This document shows, in pieces, positions 50,254 to 60,599 of a DNA stretch of 64,000 bases. The notes beneath the pieces were generated by a model, which was given only the letters and a program-made list of their open reading frames with translations, did not search any database and had not been told where the DNA came from. The DNA is from Crocinitomicaceae bacterium (lineage in GTDB: Bacteria > Bacteroidota > Bacteroidia > Flavobacteriales_G > Salibacteraceae), in contig PAVO01000039.1 of NCBI GenBank assembly GCA_002713215.1, positions 124,001 through 188,000 on the forward strand, written 5' to 3'. Numbering within the stretch: position 1 is the first letter of the stretch; every line of letters starts with the position of its first letter. A program made the position numbers and the translations under genes.

Positions 50254-52878
50254 TTATTGGTTGATCATAAGTTTCTTTGAGAATAATTCCTCCTGCGAAT
50301 TACTGATTTTTACAATGTATAACCCGGAGGCCAGCTCTGCGGTAGGAAATAAAACCGAAGAGGATCCGGTATAAGCTTTACTATTCAACGTGTGCCCTGA
50401 TGCATTAATAATGCTAATGATTACCTTGTCTGGCGGAAGGTTATTTATCCAAATGTTCTGATCATTTCCAATTACAGAAATGCCTTTAGATTTACTTTGA
50501 TCGCCTTGAACATGAATTATCCTTGAATAATGTACTTCTCCGTTAAAATCAACTTGCTTTAGTCGATACGAATAATCGCTGTTATTACCCATATAATCCA
50601 CAAATTCGTAATTAGACAAGCTATTTGAATTTCCTTTTGCTCCAACTTGTCCAATTCCCATAAACTCACCTTTATCCGACATTTTTTCAACTTCAAAATA
50701 ATCGCTATTGAGTTCGCTTGAAGTGGCCCAGGTCAATAAATTACCTTCCTCGCTTTTATGCCCATTGAAATAAAGAAGGTCTACAGGTAAGGGACTTCCA
50801 TCACCAACCCCAGTGAAAATGCTAAAACTGGTAACTCCGGTCCAGGTAAGCGTATTGGTACCAACCGTTACCGATCCTGAACCAACCGTGTCTACATTAC
50901 CATTTCCAACTGTTCCTGGTGCTGTCCAGGTACTACCCGAATATTTTACGGGCAACAAAGTAGATTCTGTTCCTTGTATGTCATCGTCTACATATACCAG
51001 ATCAACATCGTAATTGAGAGACGTAATTCCAGTGGCTTCAACAGTCCAGTTTCTATCCAGGTACGAAACAACATGTGAAGGTAAATTAGGATGTTTCGAA
51101 TTAGAAGCTGCACCTTCCAAATAAGCTGTGGAAGCCAATGTGGAAGAATTAAAAGCAATATCAACTGGAGAGTACTCCGTCCCTGCAGTTCCTATTTCGA
51201 ATTTATAGGTACCCATACTGCTATTAACATAATAGCGCACTGTTCCACCATAGATGTATGAACTTGAACTTGCATCAGTAACCGAACAATCGTACTCTGT
51301 GGTCCCCAGATGTAACTTGTTCGAATTCATGTTTAACAGGCCATTTTTAAGCTTTAGTTTATTGAGCACATAAATATCTCCGGAGGCAGTCACTTCTATG
51401 GAGGACCCATTAATGTTAAGCGTTCTGTAAATTCCCTCCACCAACGAAAAATTGGATTCAATGGTAATTTCGGGAAAGGCAGATGAATGGTCAAAAGGTT
51501 CACAAGCACTTGCTGTGCTTCCTACAATGGTCCACTCTGAAGCGGCCCAGGTCGCATTAGTAGCCGAATGATTACTATCTCGGTAGGCCCTGCTGTCGGT
51601 ATACTCCCAAGTTTTTCCGCTTCCGTCCTCACCAACCACTCCATAGGCGTCAAGCAATGTCCCCGACGAATTATCTCCTCCTACATACAAAAAATACCCG
51701 TCGTCGCCATTTCCGGATGTATTGCCAAATGTAGCACTAGCCGTTTTCGAATATTGGGTGCTAAAAGCAGAGGCGTTATTCGCAATGACATAATAATTGC
51801 CAGGAGACAAGGTACCTGTTATCTTTTCACAAGTAAAACTTCCTCCACCATTGGTTTCCCTACATACGTTAAATTCCAGGCTGGAAAAGTCAATGGTCAG
51901 CGTGTCTGCATTAAACAGTTCTACAAACCTGCCCGTTATTAAGTCACTTGGGTCAGCTACTTCAGCAATTAGCAATTTGGGGATATAAGGTACGGTTGCA
52001 TTAATCTCAGAACCGGAAGACCAATTAGAACCTGTACGGGACCAAATTTTAAAGTAATAGGTTGAAGCAGTAGTAAGGTTGGAAATGGAAACCGTGGTAC
52101 CGTTTCCCTTGTAAACTACTTTACCACCATCAAATGCTGTCCCACTCCCACTAAAATCATTGTCCGAAGTGTATGAACTTCCATCACCGGTAGGTGTGCC
52201 CGATATGGTAGAAGAGAGTTTAGCAACAATCATTACACTATCGGAGCAGGTTGGTGCGGTCCAGGTTAAAGTCGCTGCATTAACATTGGTGCTTGCCGCA
52301 AAATTACTAGATTCAGTTGGACTTGATCCACAACTTCCCTTTACCGTTACATTATCTATTCTGTGTTTTTCTGTATCCGCACCATTTTTAGCATAGACAA
52401 TTATATAAAGTGCATCTCCCGTTCCAGACAATGCAGTATCAGTTAAAGTAACGCTTGTAAAATCATCGTTTATTAACCGTACCAGGGTCTCCGATCCGTT
52501 ATCAATTTTATAATAGACCGAAATGGTATCGGACGATTCCATTGTACCAACCTCGCTTAGGTCAATCGAAAGGGTTAAAGAAATAAGATTTGTTATCGTA
52601 ATTGCTGAAGAAATCCACTTTGCATTTCCTTCCGTATCCCTGAATTCCAGTTTTTCGCTGACTACCTGAATATAGTCTGAAGCATCCTGAAAATTAACAT
52701 CCGAAGTATCCACCGACCAGGTAACATCAGAAGTGTCAATGGTTATGCTTGGTGATCCTCCAATAGCTCCCTTACCATTTTGCGACGAGAAATCTTGAGT
52801 ATAAATTGTGCTTTGCGAAGTGGCAACAAGTGAAAAGAGAATAATCGATAATGATAGTAAGGTAGTTTTAAGGTGCAT
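50254..52878 (-). CDS. Large T9SS surface protein with fibronectin-III and lamin-tail domains
   Basis: 874 residues. Signal peptide (about 1-21), a jelly-roll-like N-terminal part (about 22-185), a fibronectin-III-like region (about 190-297, TWTAPTCSDSVMIVAKLS) and a lamin-tail domain (about 300-410, LLIAEVADPSDLITGRFVELFN). Further beta-rich sequence follows, and a C-terminal T9SS type A sorting domain (ending GLYIVKISNSQEELFSKKLMINQ). Ser/Thr/Gly-rich throughout. It is probably a cell-surface or secreted adhesin-like protein. No catalytic motif. Confidence 0.85.
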   Translation of the reverse strand: MHLKTTLLSLSIILFSLVATSQSTIYTQDFSSQNGKGAIGGSPSITIDTSDVTWSVDTSDVNFQDASDYIQVVSEKLEFRDTEGNAKWISSAITITNLISLTLSIDLSEVGTMESSDTISVYYKIDNGSETLVRLINDDFTSVTLTDTALSGTGDALYIIVYAKNGADTEKHRIDNVTVKGSCGSSPTESSNFAASTNVNAATLTWTAPTCSDSVMIVAKLSSTISGTPTGDGSSYTSDNDFSGSGTAFDGGKVVYKGNGTTVSISNLTTASTYYFKIWSRTGSNWSSGSEINATVPYIPKLLIAEVADPSDLITGRFVELFNADTLTIDFSSLEFNVCRETNGGGSFTCEKITGTLSPGNYYVIANNASAFSTQYSKTASATFGNTSGNGDDGYFLYVGGDNSSGTLLDAYGVVGEDGSGKTWEYTDSRAYRDSNHSATNATWAASEWTIVGSTASACEPFDHSSAFPEITIESNFSLVEGIYRTLNINGSSIEVTASGDIYVLNKLKLKNGLLNMNSNKLHLGTTEYDCSVTDASSSSYIYGGTVRYYVNSSMGTYKFEIGTAGTEYSPVDIAFNSSTLASTAYLEGAASNSKHPNLPSHVVSYLDRNWTVEATGITSLNYDVDLVYVDDDIQGTESTLLPVKYSGSTWTAPGTVGNGNVDTVGSGSVTVGTNTLTWTGVTSFSIFTGVGDGSPLPVDLLYFNGHKSEEGNLLTWATSSELNSDYFEVEKMSDKGEFMGIGQVGAKGNSNSLSNYEFVDYMGNNSDYSYRLKQVDFNGEVHYSRIIHVQGDQSKSKGISVIGNDQNIWINNLPPDKVIISIINASGHTLNSKAYTGSSSVLFPTAELASGLYIVKISNSQEELFSKKLMINQ

Positions 52879-52987
52879 GATTAAAATTTTACTCCTGTAA
52901 AGTTCTAATTTTTTTTCTTCATTTCACAGGCAATAAAATATTGTGTAAAAATAGATTTTGAGGTGTATTCAAATTAACTTCAAGTTA

Positions 52988-52995
52988 TACTTTTG
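52988..52995 (+). promoter_or_regulatory. -7 element for guaA
   Basis: TACTTTTG ends 3 bp before the guaA ATG at 52999, leaving almost no leader. The in-frame TTG at 52993 inside it is not taken as the start. Confidence 0.5.
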
Positions 52996-52998
52996 CGT

Positions 52999-54528
52999 AT
53001 GCAGGAAACAATTCTAATTCTTGATTTTGGATCACAGTATACACAGTTAATCGCCCGTAGAATAAGGGAACTTGATGTATACTGTGAAATTCATCCTTAC
53101 AATAATATTCCGGAAATTGGTGATCACATTAGCGGTGTGATTCTTTCAGGAAGTCCATTTTCTGTTAGAGATGCCGATGCCCCAATTCCAGATTTAAGTT
53201 CAATCAAGGGAAAGTTACCACTTCTGGCGGTCTGTTATGGCGCCCAATTCCTAGCTCAACATTATGGCGGTGAGGTTGTTGCATCTGCCCATAGAGAATA
53301 TGGTAGAGCCAATATGACCATGATCAATCATTCCACAACACTTTTTGACGGAATTGAGGAAGGAACCCAGGTTTGGATGAGCCACGGCGATACCATAAAA
53401 TCACTGCCTGGTAACTACTCGCTCATTGGCAGCTCCAAGGATGTGACCAATGCAGCTTTCAAAATAGATGATGAAGAAACGTATGCCATTCAATTTCATC
53501 CGGAAGTATACCACACCACTGATGGCTTAAAGCTATTGAAGAATTTTGTCGTAGGCATTTGTGGTTGTACCCGGGACTGGACACCGGCTTCTTATATTGA
53601 AACAACTGTAAGTCAACTAAAGGAACAAATTGGTAACGAAAAAGTAATCCTGGGACTCTCCGGCGGGGTGGACTCAACGGTAGCGGCGACACTCATAAGT
53701 AAAGCCATTGGCAAAAACCTTTACTGCATATTCGTGGATAATGGTCTCCTCCGAAAAAATGAGTTTGAGAGTGTACTGGATCAATACAAACACCTGGGCT
53801 TAAATGTTAAAGGAGTTGATGCGAAATCCAAGTTTTATAAAGAACTAGCAGGGCAATCCGATCCTGAAACCAAACGCAAAATAATAGGACGCGTATTTAT
53901 CGAAGTCTTTGACGAAGAATCGCATTTGGTAGAAGATGCCAAGTGGTTGGGGCAAGGAACCATTTATCCCGATGTTATTGAATCCGTATCTGTAAAGGGC
54001 CCTAGCGCAACCATAAAATCGCATCACAACGTTGGAGGACTCCCCGATTACATGAAACTAAAGATTGTTGAACCATTGCGTTCTCTTTTTAAGGATGAGG
54101 TTAGACGAGTAGGCAAGAATTTGGGATTGGATTCCTCGTTATTGGGAAGGCACCCTTTTCCTGGACCTGGGTTAGCTATTCGAATTTTGGGAGATATTAC
54201 GCCAGAAAAGGTTGCAACGCTACAGGAGGTAGACCATATTTTCATCCAGGGACTGAAAGACAATGGTTTATATGACGAAGTATGGCAGGCAGGAGCCATT
54301 TTATTACCTGTCCAATCAGTGGGTGTTATGGGAGATGAAAGAACCTACGAAAATGCGGTAGCATTACGAGCTGTTTCTTCTACTGATGGTATGACCGCTG
54401 ACTGGTGCCATTTGCCTCACGAATTTTTGGCACGAGTTTCGTCTGAGGTTATAAATAAAGTAAAGGGTATTAATAGAGTGGTTTATGATATCAGTTCCAA
54501 GCCACCTGCTACAATTGAATGGGAATAA
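52999..54528 (+). CDS. guaA: GMP synthase (glutamine-hydrolysing)
   Basis: 509 residues from the ATG at 52999. Class I glutamine amidotransferase half (about 1-195): nucleophile in [16 protein letters not shown] and the His/Glu pair in [12 protein letters not shown]-pyrophosphatase half: P-loop [25 protein letters not shown], and the dimerisation C-terminus ending [11 protein letters not shown]. It converts XMP to GMP with glutamine and ATP. The next gene begins on the base after its stop. Confidence 0.97.
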   Translation: MQETILILDFGSQYTQLIARRIRELDVYCEIHPYNNIPEIGDHISGVILSGSPFSVRDADAPIPDLSSIKGKLPLLAVCYGAQFLAQHYGGEVVASAHREYGRANMTMINHSTTLFDGIEEGTQVWMSHGDTIKSLPGNYSLIGSSKDVTNAAFKIDDEETYAIQFHPEVYHTTDGLKLLKNFVVGICGCTRDWTPASYIETTVSQLKEQIGNEKVILGLSGGVDSTVAATLISKAIGKNLYCIFVDNGLLRKNEFESVLDQYKHLGLNVKGVDAKSKFYKELAGQSDPETKRKIIGRVFIEVFDEESHLVEDAKWLGQGTIYPDVIESVSVKGPSATIKSHHNVGGLPDYMKLKIVEPLRSLFKDEVRRVGKNLGLDSSLLGRHPFPGPGLAIRILGDITPEKVATLQEVDHIFIQGLKDNGLYDEVWQAGAILLPVQSVGVMGDERTYENAVALRAVSSTDGMTADWCHLPHEFLARVSSEVINKVKGINRVVYDISSKPPATIEWE

Positions 54529-56400
54529 ATGACAATTAAAGGTCTTTTGAGGTTTCTTGTTATTTCGTTTTTTGTTTTTTGCATAACTACGGTTTACGCA
54601 CAGCAGTTCAATGCCAAGCAGGTTCAGCTTATTGAGGGCAAAACATACTACCTTCATAAGGTTGAAAAGGGAAATACGCTTTACTCATTGAGTAAAATGT
54701 ACTCGATTAAAACCAAAGACTTAATTAAAGAAAACCCACAACTCGAGGAAGGGCTTAAAATTGGTCAGGTTATTCGAATTCCCATCAAGAAAATTGACTC
54801 GAAAGTTTCCGGCACTAATCCTCCCATGGCTGAAGGAGAGTATCTAATTCATGAGGTGCAGCCAAAAGAAACCATGTATTCCCTTACCAGAAAATATAAC
54901 GTAAGCGATAAGGTACTGATTGCCGAAAATCCTGAATTGGCCAATGGGTTAAAAATTGGAATGGAGTTGAAAATTCCACAGCCTAAGAAAAGTACCAGTG
55001 ATGTTAGTGAAATAGAATTGCAGCAAGCAGAAGAAGATTCTTTTATCACCCATTTGGTTGAACCTAAGGAGACACTCTACTCGCTGGCACTGGAATACGA
55101 TGTGAATATAGATTCGCTTCGATTGATTAATGGGGGATTAAGGGATGGGCTAAAAATTGGAACAACTGTAAGAATTCCAATTTCCAAGAATGACGATCCG
55201 GACCTTAAATCAGAATTATATGCTGATTTTGATACCAATAGTAATGTTGTCATCCTTGATTCTGGTGAACTTAGGTCAAAATACCTCATTTCACTTCTAA
55301 TTCCTTTTTACCTCGATTCCAATGACAGTTTAAGTGAAGCTAAACTCAATTACGAAAAAGAAGAGTTATTCAGGCAATCCGTGATTGGAATGGATTTCTA
55401 TACGGGTTTTCGAATGGCCGTGGAAAATCAAAAAATAGATAGCGTTGAATTTATAATCAACGTTTTTGATATTTCTATGGACCCATACACCAAAAGCACC
55501 ATGGAAATGGATAGCCTTACAAAGAATCCAACATTGCAAAAAGCAGATCTGATAATTGGCCCCTTGCACCGATCTAACTTTTTGGTTGCATCAGAATTTG
55601 CTAAAAAAACCAAGAAACCAATTGTTTCACCGGTTCCTCAACGAAACGATATTTTAAAAGAAAACCCTTACGCGATTAAGGTTTTTTCTTCCGATTTAGC
55701 TCAAGTCGATTTTATGCGATCACTGGCCCTTAATAAATGGAAGGGTAAAAATAAAATCCTAATTGAAAACCATGAATTGAAAGATATACTACTCTCTGAA
55801 CGAATCCAGGGAATTTCAAATAATGACACCAACACCGCCTTATATGCAGAATTTAATTCAACAGTAAAGAAGGTTAAAATGTTTGAGTTTGACTTTGAAA
55901 CATTGAGTTCTTCTCTGGACGACAGCCTTGAGAACATTCTATTTATGCCAATGAAGAATAAAACATTCATTGGGCGCTTCCTGGCTGCCTTAAGTAAGTA
56001 TTCAAACGACTACAACATAAAGGTTGTGGGGCTTGACAGCTGGAACAAAATGGGCTACCTGGATTTTAAATACCTCAACAACCTCAATGTCCACATGATT
56101 CGAAATCAATACATAGAATACAGTGATTCAACCACCGAAGATTTTATTCTGGTATATAGGAACACATTTGGAACTGAACCCAGCGAATGGGCTTTCTTAG
56201 GCTATGATATTGCTACTTATTTCATGAACTCTTTAGCCAAGAATGGTACTGGGTTCCAAAATTTCTTCAAGGAAAATACGTATAGGGGATTAAGCCGCAA
56301 CTTTGCCTTTAAACAAGCTGGCTCGATAAACGGTTTTGAAAACAACGGACTAAAATTGGTAGAAATAGAAAACTACCAGTACCAGGAAGCTTTTAAATAA
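54529..56400 (+). CDS. Triple-LysM protein fused to a type-1 periplasmic-binding-like domain
   Basis: 623 residues. Signal peptide (about 1-25, ending VYAQ). Three LysM motifs lie at about 40-83, 105-146 and 170-215: YYLHKVEKGNTLYSLSKMY, YLIHEVQPKETMYSLTRKY, and FITHLVEPKETLYSLALEY. A linker with DSGELRSKYLISLLIPFY leads to a domain (about 260-600) with the feel of a leucine/ABC-binding protein (LIIGPLHRSNFLVASEFAKKTKKPIVSPV). No ABC transporter genes adjoin it, so it may be a peptidoglycan-linked sensor or regulator, comparable in fold to LpoA; that is inference. The start directly abuts the guaA stop. Confidence 0.87.
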   Translation: MTIKGLLRFLVISFFVFCITTVYAQQFNAKQVQLIEGKTYYLHKVEKGNTLYSLSKMYSIKTKDLIKENPQLEEGLKIGQVIRIPIKKIDSKVSGTNPPMAEGEYLIHEVQPKETMYSLTRKYNVSDKVLIAENPELANGLKIGMELKIPQPKKSTSDVSEIELQQAEEDSFITHLVEPKETLYSLALEYDVNIDSLRLINGGLRDGLKIGTTVRIPISKNDDPDLKSELYADFDTNSNVVILDSGELRSKYLISLLIPFYLDSNDSLSEAKLNYEKEELFRQSVIGMDFYTGFRMAVENQKIDSVEFIINVFDISMDPYTKSTMEMDSLTKNPTLQKADLIIGPLHRSNFLVASEFAKKTKKPIVSPVPQRNDILKENPYAIKVFSSDLAQVDFMRSLALNKWKGKNKILIENHELKDILLSERIQGISNNDTNTALYAEFNSTVKKVKMFEFDFETLSSSLDDSLENILFMPMKNKTFIGRFLAALSKYSNDYNIKVVGLDSWNKMGYLDFKYLNNLNVHMIRNQYIEYSDSTTEDFILVYRNTFGTEPSEWAFLGYDIATYFMNSLAKNGTGFQNFFKENTYRGLSRNFAFKQAGSINGFENNGLKLVEIENYQYQEAFK

Positions 56401-56408
56401 ACTTCTGA

Positions 56409-57077
56409 CTACCTAAGGTCAATTTCCTCTACCCCTTCAGGAGTTTTAAATTCAAAGAAGGAATCCGGATAAGCTTTGTTTGGTGTAAATGATTCAATGG
56501 TATAAATAAAGGTATTACCATCCTTTGATTTCATTTCCAGGCTTTGAATTTCCATTTTAGCTTTATCTATATTCAGAATGATGGTATGGTAAGGTTTATC
56601 ACCTGGGTTTAATGGATATAAACGAATGACATGAACTGCCTTGTCATCTTTAGTTGCGTCTTTGTCCAATACATATTTAAACCCGGTTTCATATAGAGTA
56701 AACAAGTTTTTAGGGTTCATAAAAATAGCATCGTCTTCGGCTTCATCGACTTCAGCCAATTGAACTTCTCCCACGTCTTTCATATAGGTCCAAACCGTGG
56801 AGCTATTGCACACAATCTCCATTTCATTTAGAAGAACCTTGTACTTCTCCCCTTTCAGTATTAGCGTTCCACTCTGCTTGTCATCAATCCCTTCCGTTTT
56901 ATTGACCAGTCTAAACTGGAACTTAGCCGTAATGGAGGTATATGACTTTGTTTTTGCACTAAGCTTATCCAAAATTGCCTTGGCTTTAGGATCCTTGGGT
57001 GTTTGGTCTTTAGCATCGGTTTGTGCAAATGTGTTAGCTGCCAATACTACAAATAGTCCTAAAATTAATTTCTTCAT
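56409..57077 (-). CDS. LolA-like outer-membrane lipoprotein carrier
   Basis: 222 residues. Signal peptide ending TFAQ (about 19). It has the LolA open beta-barrel pattern: AKAILDKLSAKTKSYTSITAKFQF, then QSGTLILKGEKYKVLLNEMEIVCNSSTVWTYMKD and a C-terminal FFEFKTPEGVEEIDLR. It should ferry lipoproteins from the inner to the outer membrane through the periplasm. It overlaps ftsK by 4 bp (ATGA) and is convergent with the LysM-fusion gene (8 bp). Confidence 0.88.
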   Translation of the reverse strand: MKKLILGLFVVLAANTFAQTDAKDQTPKDPKAKAILDKLSAKTKSYTSITAKFQFRLVNKTEGIDDKQSGTLILKGEKYKVLLNEMEIVCNSSTVWTYMKDVGEVQLAEVDEAEDDAIFMNPKNLFTLYETGFKYVLDKDATKDDKAVHVIRLYPLNPGDKPYHTIILNIDKAKMEIQSLEMKSKDGNTFIYTIESFTPNKAYPDSFFEFKTPEGVEEIDLR

Positions 57078-59623
57078 ACTTCTTCATTTAAATCCGCATC
57101 GCGATTCAACAACTGTTCCAAAGATAGTTCGTCTGGAATTAAAACCTCCCTGGCTTTTGATCCTTTAAACGGTCCAATAATACCTGCAGCCTCCAGCTGG
57201 TCTACAATTCTACCGGCCCGATTATATCCTAATTTTAATTTTCGCTGCAAGAGAGAAGCCGAGCCCTGTTGATGCATTACCACAACCTGTGCTGCTTCAT
57301 TAAACAGTGCATCCCTTTCCATATCTTCCATTCCCTCACTCTGATTATCGCTTTCACCGACATATTCAGGAAGCATAAAAGCTTCGGGATACCCTTGCTG
57401 ATTTCCTATATAATCCGTTATCGTTTCTACTTCTGGAGTATCAACAAAAGCACACTGTACCCGCAGGAGGTCATTTCCATTGGTAAACAGCATGTCTCCC
57501 CTACCAATAAGCTGATCTGCCCCTCCGGCATCCAATATGGTTCTGGAATCGATTTTTGAAGTAACCCTAAAAGCGATTCTCGAAGGAAAGTTAGCCTTAA
57601 TGGTTCCAGTAATAATATTTACAGAAGGCCGCTGAGTAGCAATAATTAAGTGAATACCGATAGCACGTGCAAGTTGAGCAATACGGGCAATTGGAGTTTC
57701 CACCTCCTTTCCAGCGGTCATAATTAAGTCAGCAAACTCATCAACAACCACAACAATGTATGGCAAGTAGCGATGTCCATTCTCCGGATTCAGTTTACGA
57801 TTGACAAATTTGGTGTTGTATTCCGCTATATTTCTACACAGGGCGGTTTTCAATAACTCGTAGCGTTGATCCATTTCAATACACAGGCTATTGAGCGTAG
57901 CCACTACTTTAGACGTGTCCGTTATTATGGCATCCTCCTCGTCGGGAAGTTTAGCCAGGTAATGCCTTTCTATTTTATTGAACAGGGTCAACTCCACCTT
58001 TTTGGGGTCGACCAATACAAACTTAACCTGCGACGGATGCTTTTTGTAAAGCAAAGAGACCAGGATAGCATTTAATCCAACCGACTTACCCTGCCCGGTT
58101 GCACCAGCCATTAAAAGGTGAGGCATTTTCGTTAAATCGGTAACAAAAGTTTCATTACTAATGGTTTTCCCTAACACCAATGGAAGTTCCATGGTGGTAT
58201 TCTGAAACTTATCGCTGGCCACTACCGACTTCATAGACACAATTCCCGGTTTCTGATTTGGAACCTCTATACCTATGGTTCCCTTTCCAGGTATGGGTGC
58301 TATAATCCGAATTCCTAATGCTGCCAAGCTCAGAGCAATGTCATCCTCCAGGTTTTTAATTTTCGAAATTCTTACTCCTGGTGCAGGTACAATTTCATAC
58401 AGTGTAACCGTAGGCCCAATGGTTGCTTTTATTTGGGAAATCTCGATTTTGTAGTTGTTTAGTGTATTTACAATGTTGGTTTTATTGGCCTCTAATTCTT
58501 CTTTGTTAACCTCTATACCTGTATCGCCATGACCGGCCAGCATGTCAATAGTCGGTAATTTGAATTTGGATAGATCCAGGGTAGGATCATACTCCCCGAA
58601 GTCCTTTACCTTCTTATTAATCTCCTTATCGTCCAATATTTCTTCGTCAGACTCAGCAACTTCCACGTCCATAGTAAGTTCATCTTCCGAATCGGGCACA
58701 TTTCCCTCAATTGTTGGTTCCGGAACTTCAAGTTTAACCGAAGGGTCTAGTTCTGTTTCCTGTTGAACTACCTCTGAGTCTAATTCAACATCCAGCGCAG
58801 TTTCTTCTCCATTATTAGAACTTTCAATTTCCGAATCACCTTTATCATCCGGATAAAACAAATTTTCTTTTAAGCTCTCATTAGCCTCCTCTTCATCATT
58901 TTCAGAGAATTCAACCTGGATATTTTCAGAGTTAATATTGCTGAAATTGGTTTGAGTTTCAATTTCCTCCTCCAAATCAGATTTGAAAACAGGTCGAACT
59001 ACCGACTTAAAATACTGATAAATTGATTTTAAAGAAACATCAAAGCCAATGATCAGGTAACTAAACAAAACGAAAAGAATAAATGAAATAGTTCCTGCTC
59101 TTCCAAAGGTTGAGCTTAGCCAATCATTCGAATAATAACCAATCGCACCTCCAACAAAGAGGTTTTCGCTGGTAAAGAAAAAACCAAGAAATACACTTGA
59201 CCATACGATAACAAAGAGTGTGTTCTTAATGGTTTTAGCCAATGGCAATGGGGCGTAATTAAGAGAAACCTTTAATCCAAGCAATCCAAATATGCCAACA
59301 AACAGGAACGAACTGATACCAAACCAGTTATTCATGAACAGGTGTGAAGTTAATGCTCCGAATTTGCCCAACCAGTTTACTACTTCCAACTCAGGATTAA
59401 AAAGAAGTTCTTTCCATGACCCATAAAGCAGATCCTGGTCAATTTTCCAGGTGAACAAAAAAGAAGTAAAGGCTACTAGTAAATAAAAGGAAAGAAGGAA
59501 CAACAGCAGGCCAACTATACGCCTTAGCTTATCATTTAAAAAAAAGCCCTTGATTCTGGGTATCAATCCAAGCCTCTTCTTTGCCGATGATTTTTTTTTC
59601 TTCTTTTCCTTAAGTTCGGACAT
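57074..59623 (-). CDS. ftsK: FtsK/SpoIIIE DNA translocase
   Basis: 849 residues. Four N-terminal transmembrane helices (about 30-205) are followed by an acidic Glu/Asp/Asn linker (about 215-350). The motor domain has Walker A GATGQGKSVGLNAIL (about 523), Walker B YIVVVVDEFADLI, and IHLIIATQRPSVNIITG. The gamma winged-helix domain lies at the C-terminus (SLLQRKLKLGYNRAGRIVDQLEAAGIIGPF). It pumps chromosome DNA through the closing septum and activates dimer resolution. Upstream of lolA in a two-gene unit. Confidence 0.96.
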   Translation of the reverse strand: MSELKEKKKKKSSAKKRLGLIPRIKGFFLNDKLRRIVGLLLFLLSFYLLVAFTSFLFTWKIDQDLLYGSWKELLFNPELEVVNWLGKFGALTSHLFMNNWFGISSFLFVGIFGLLGLKVSLNYAPLPLAKTIKNTLFVIVWSSVFLGFFFTSENLFVGGAIGYYSNDWLSSTFGRAGTISFILFVLFSYLIIGFDVSLKSIYQYFKSVVRPVFKSDLEEEIETQTNFSNINSENIQVEFSENDEEEANESLKENLFYPDDKGDSEIESSNNGEETALDVELDSEVVQQETELDPSVKLEVPEPTIEGNVPDSEDELTMDVEVAESDEEILDDKEINKKVKDFGEYDPTLDLSKFKLPTIDMLAGHGDTGIEVNKEELEANKTNIVNTLNNYKIEISQIKATIGPTVTLYEIVPAPGVRISKIKNLEDDIALSLAALGIRIIAPIPGKGTIGIEVPNQKPGIVSMKSVVASDKFQNTTMELPLVLGKTISNETFVTDLTKMPHLLMAGATGQGKSVGLNAILVSLLYKKHPSQVKFVLVDPKKVELTLFNKIERHYLAKLPDEEDAIITDTSKVVATLNSLCIEMDQRYELLKTALCRNIAEYNTKFVNRKLNPENGHRYLPYIVVVVDEFADLIMTAGKEVETPIARIAQLARAIGIHLIIATQRPSVNIITGTIKANFPSRIAFRVTSKIDSRTILDAGGADQLIGRGDMLFTNGNDLLRVQCAFVDTPEVETITDYIGNQQGYPEAFMLPEYVGESDNQSEGMEDMERDALFNEAAQVVVMHQQGSASLLQRKLKLGYNRAGRIVDQLEAAGIIGPFKGSKAREVLIPDELSLEQLLNRDADLNEEV

Positions 59624-59647
59624 AAGTATCTAACCCAGTTAGGTATC

Positions 59648-59655
59648 CAAATGTA
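59648..59655 (-). promoter_or_regulatory. -7 element for ftsK
   Basis: The minus strand reads TACATTTG, an exact match, 24 bp upstream of the ftsK start. No -33 partner at the usual spacing. Confidence 0.5.
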
Positions 59656-59730
59656 ACATTAATGCATTGGAGAAGCAGGTTGAAATGCTAGTGTTTATGC
59701 GGTTTTTATAAACACGGAAACGTGTAAAAA

Positions 59731-60504
59731 TCAATAATCGAAGCCAATAAAAGCCTCTTCCATTTTTCTAACCAGAGCCTTATTGGAGATAACCTTGTAC
59801 TTAATAGGTATTTTAAACGACTCCATGCTAATTGAATCATTTCGCACAACATCGGCCGAAAAGTCAATAACCAAACCACTTCGCTGAACCTGGTATCCCA
59901 GCATAACTCCCTTTACCTTGGGAAAAGGAGAACACCAGTTCATTCCGGGAATGTTAATGTCTCTTGTAACCCACACGTTGTGATCCTGTACAATGTTGCT
60001 GTAATACGAAACCCGATACCCCTGACACTCGTAACCGGCAATTACACGTGTAGAATCCAGCTTTTTTAATTGATAGGAAGGAAAATCTTTGTGCAGTTTC
60101 TTTACCCCCTTCTCGTTGAAGCGGGAAACGAACTTGGAGCTTATCACCTTCAGGAAATAATCCATTTTCTTTTCCTTGTTATTGGATACATATCCGGCAA
60201 CAAACAGCCCCATTCCACCAACCGATTCCACGCGATAAAACCCATCTTTAAAAGTTAACTCCATGGATTGTGGAAGCAGATTCAATCCAATGTCGTTAGA
60301 ATCCAGGTAGGGATAGGTCACGTTGTAAACAATAGTTCCCTGAGAAATTCCTTTGCCACCCGAAGCCGAATTATCATCACTCTCGCAAGAAACAAGGGAT
60401 ACCAATACAAGAGCAAATACAAGTAGTCTGAGCACTAGCTGAATAAAATAGGTTGTGATTCTTTCAAAAAAATAATCGGTAAAGCTAAGATTTTCGTCGG
60501 ACAT
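59731..60504 (-). CDS. Lipoprotein of unknown function (DUF4412/GLPGLI-like)
   Basis: 257 residues from the ATG at 60504 (MSDENLS...). The frame is open up to 60651, but that would overlap the divergent argS start. The N-terminal part contains a membrane segment FIQLVLRLLVFALVLVSLVSC with a lipobox-like VSC at about 41. The mature beta-rich domain has GTIVYNVTYP, YQLKKLDSTRVIAGYECQGYRV and FSADVVRNDSISMESFKIP, similar in style to DUF4412/GLPGLI lipoproteins. Function not known. It is divergent from argS. Confidence 0.7.
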   Translation of the reverse strand: MSDENLSFTDYFFERITTYFIQLVLRLLVFALVLVSLVSCESDDNSASGGKGISQGTIVYNVTYPYLDSNDIGLNLLPQSMELTFKDGFYRVESVGGMGLFVAGYVSNNKEKKMDYFLKVISSKFVSRFNEKGVKKLHKDFPSYQLKKLDSTRVIAGYECQGYRVSYYSNIVQDHNVWVTRDINIPGMNWCSPFPKVKGVMLGYQVQRSGLVIDFSADVVRNDSISMESFKIPIKYKVISNKALVRKMEEAFIGFDY

Positions 60505-60580
60505 CGAAGCCACCCAGTTTATTAATCTGAAAAAAAACTGAAAGAAAGCGCTAAAAATCACGTCTGAAGATCGATTCAAA

Positions 60581-60588
60581 TACTTTTG
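60581..60588 (+). promoter_or_regulatory. -7 element for argS
   Basis: TACTTTTG, an exact match; the predicted transcript start lies close to the first candidate start codon. No -33 element found. Confidence 0.5.
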
Positions 60589-60599
60589 CAGCGTTAAAA

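Noticed and set aside
54529-56400. Amino-acid ABC transporter binding protein
   Set aside because: The C-terminal half resembles one, but the N-terminal LysM triplet and lack of permease or ATPase genes argue against transport.
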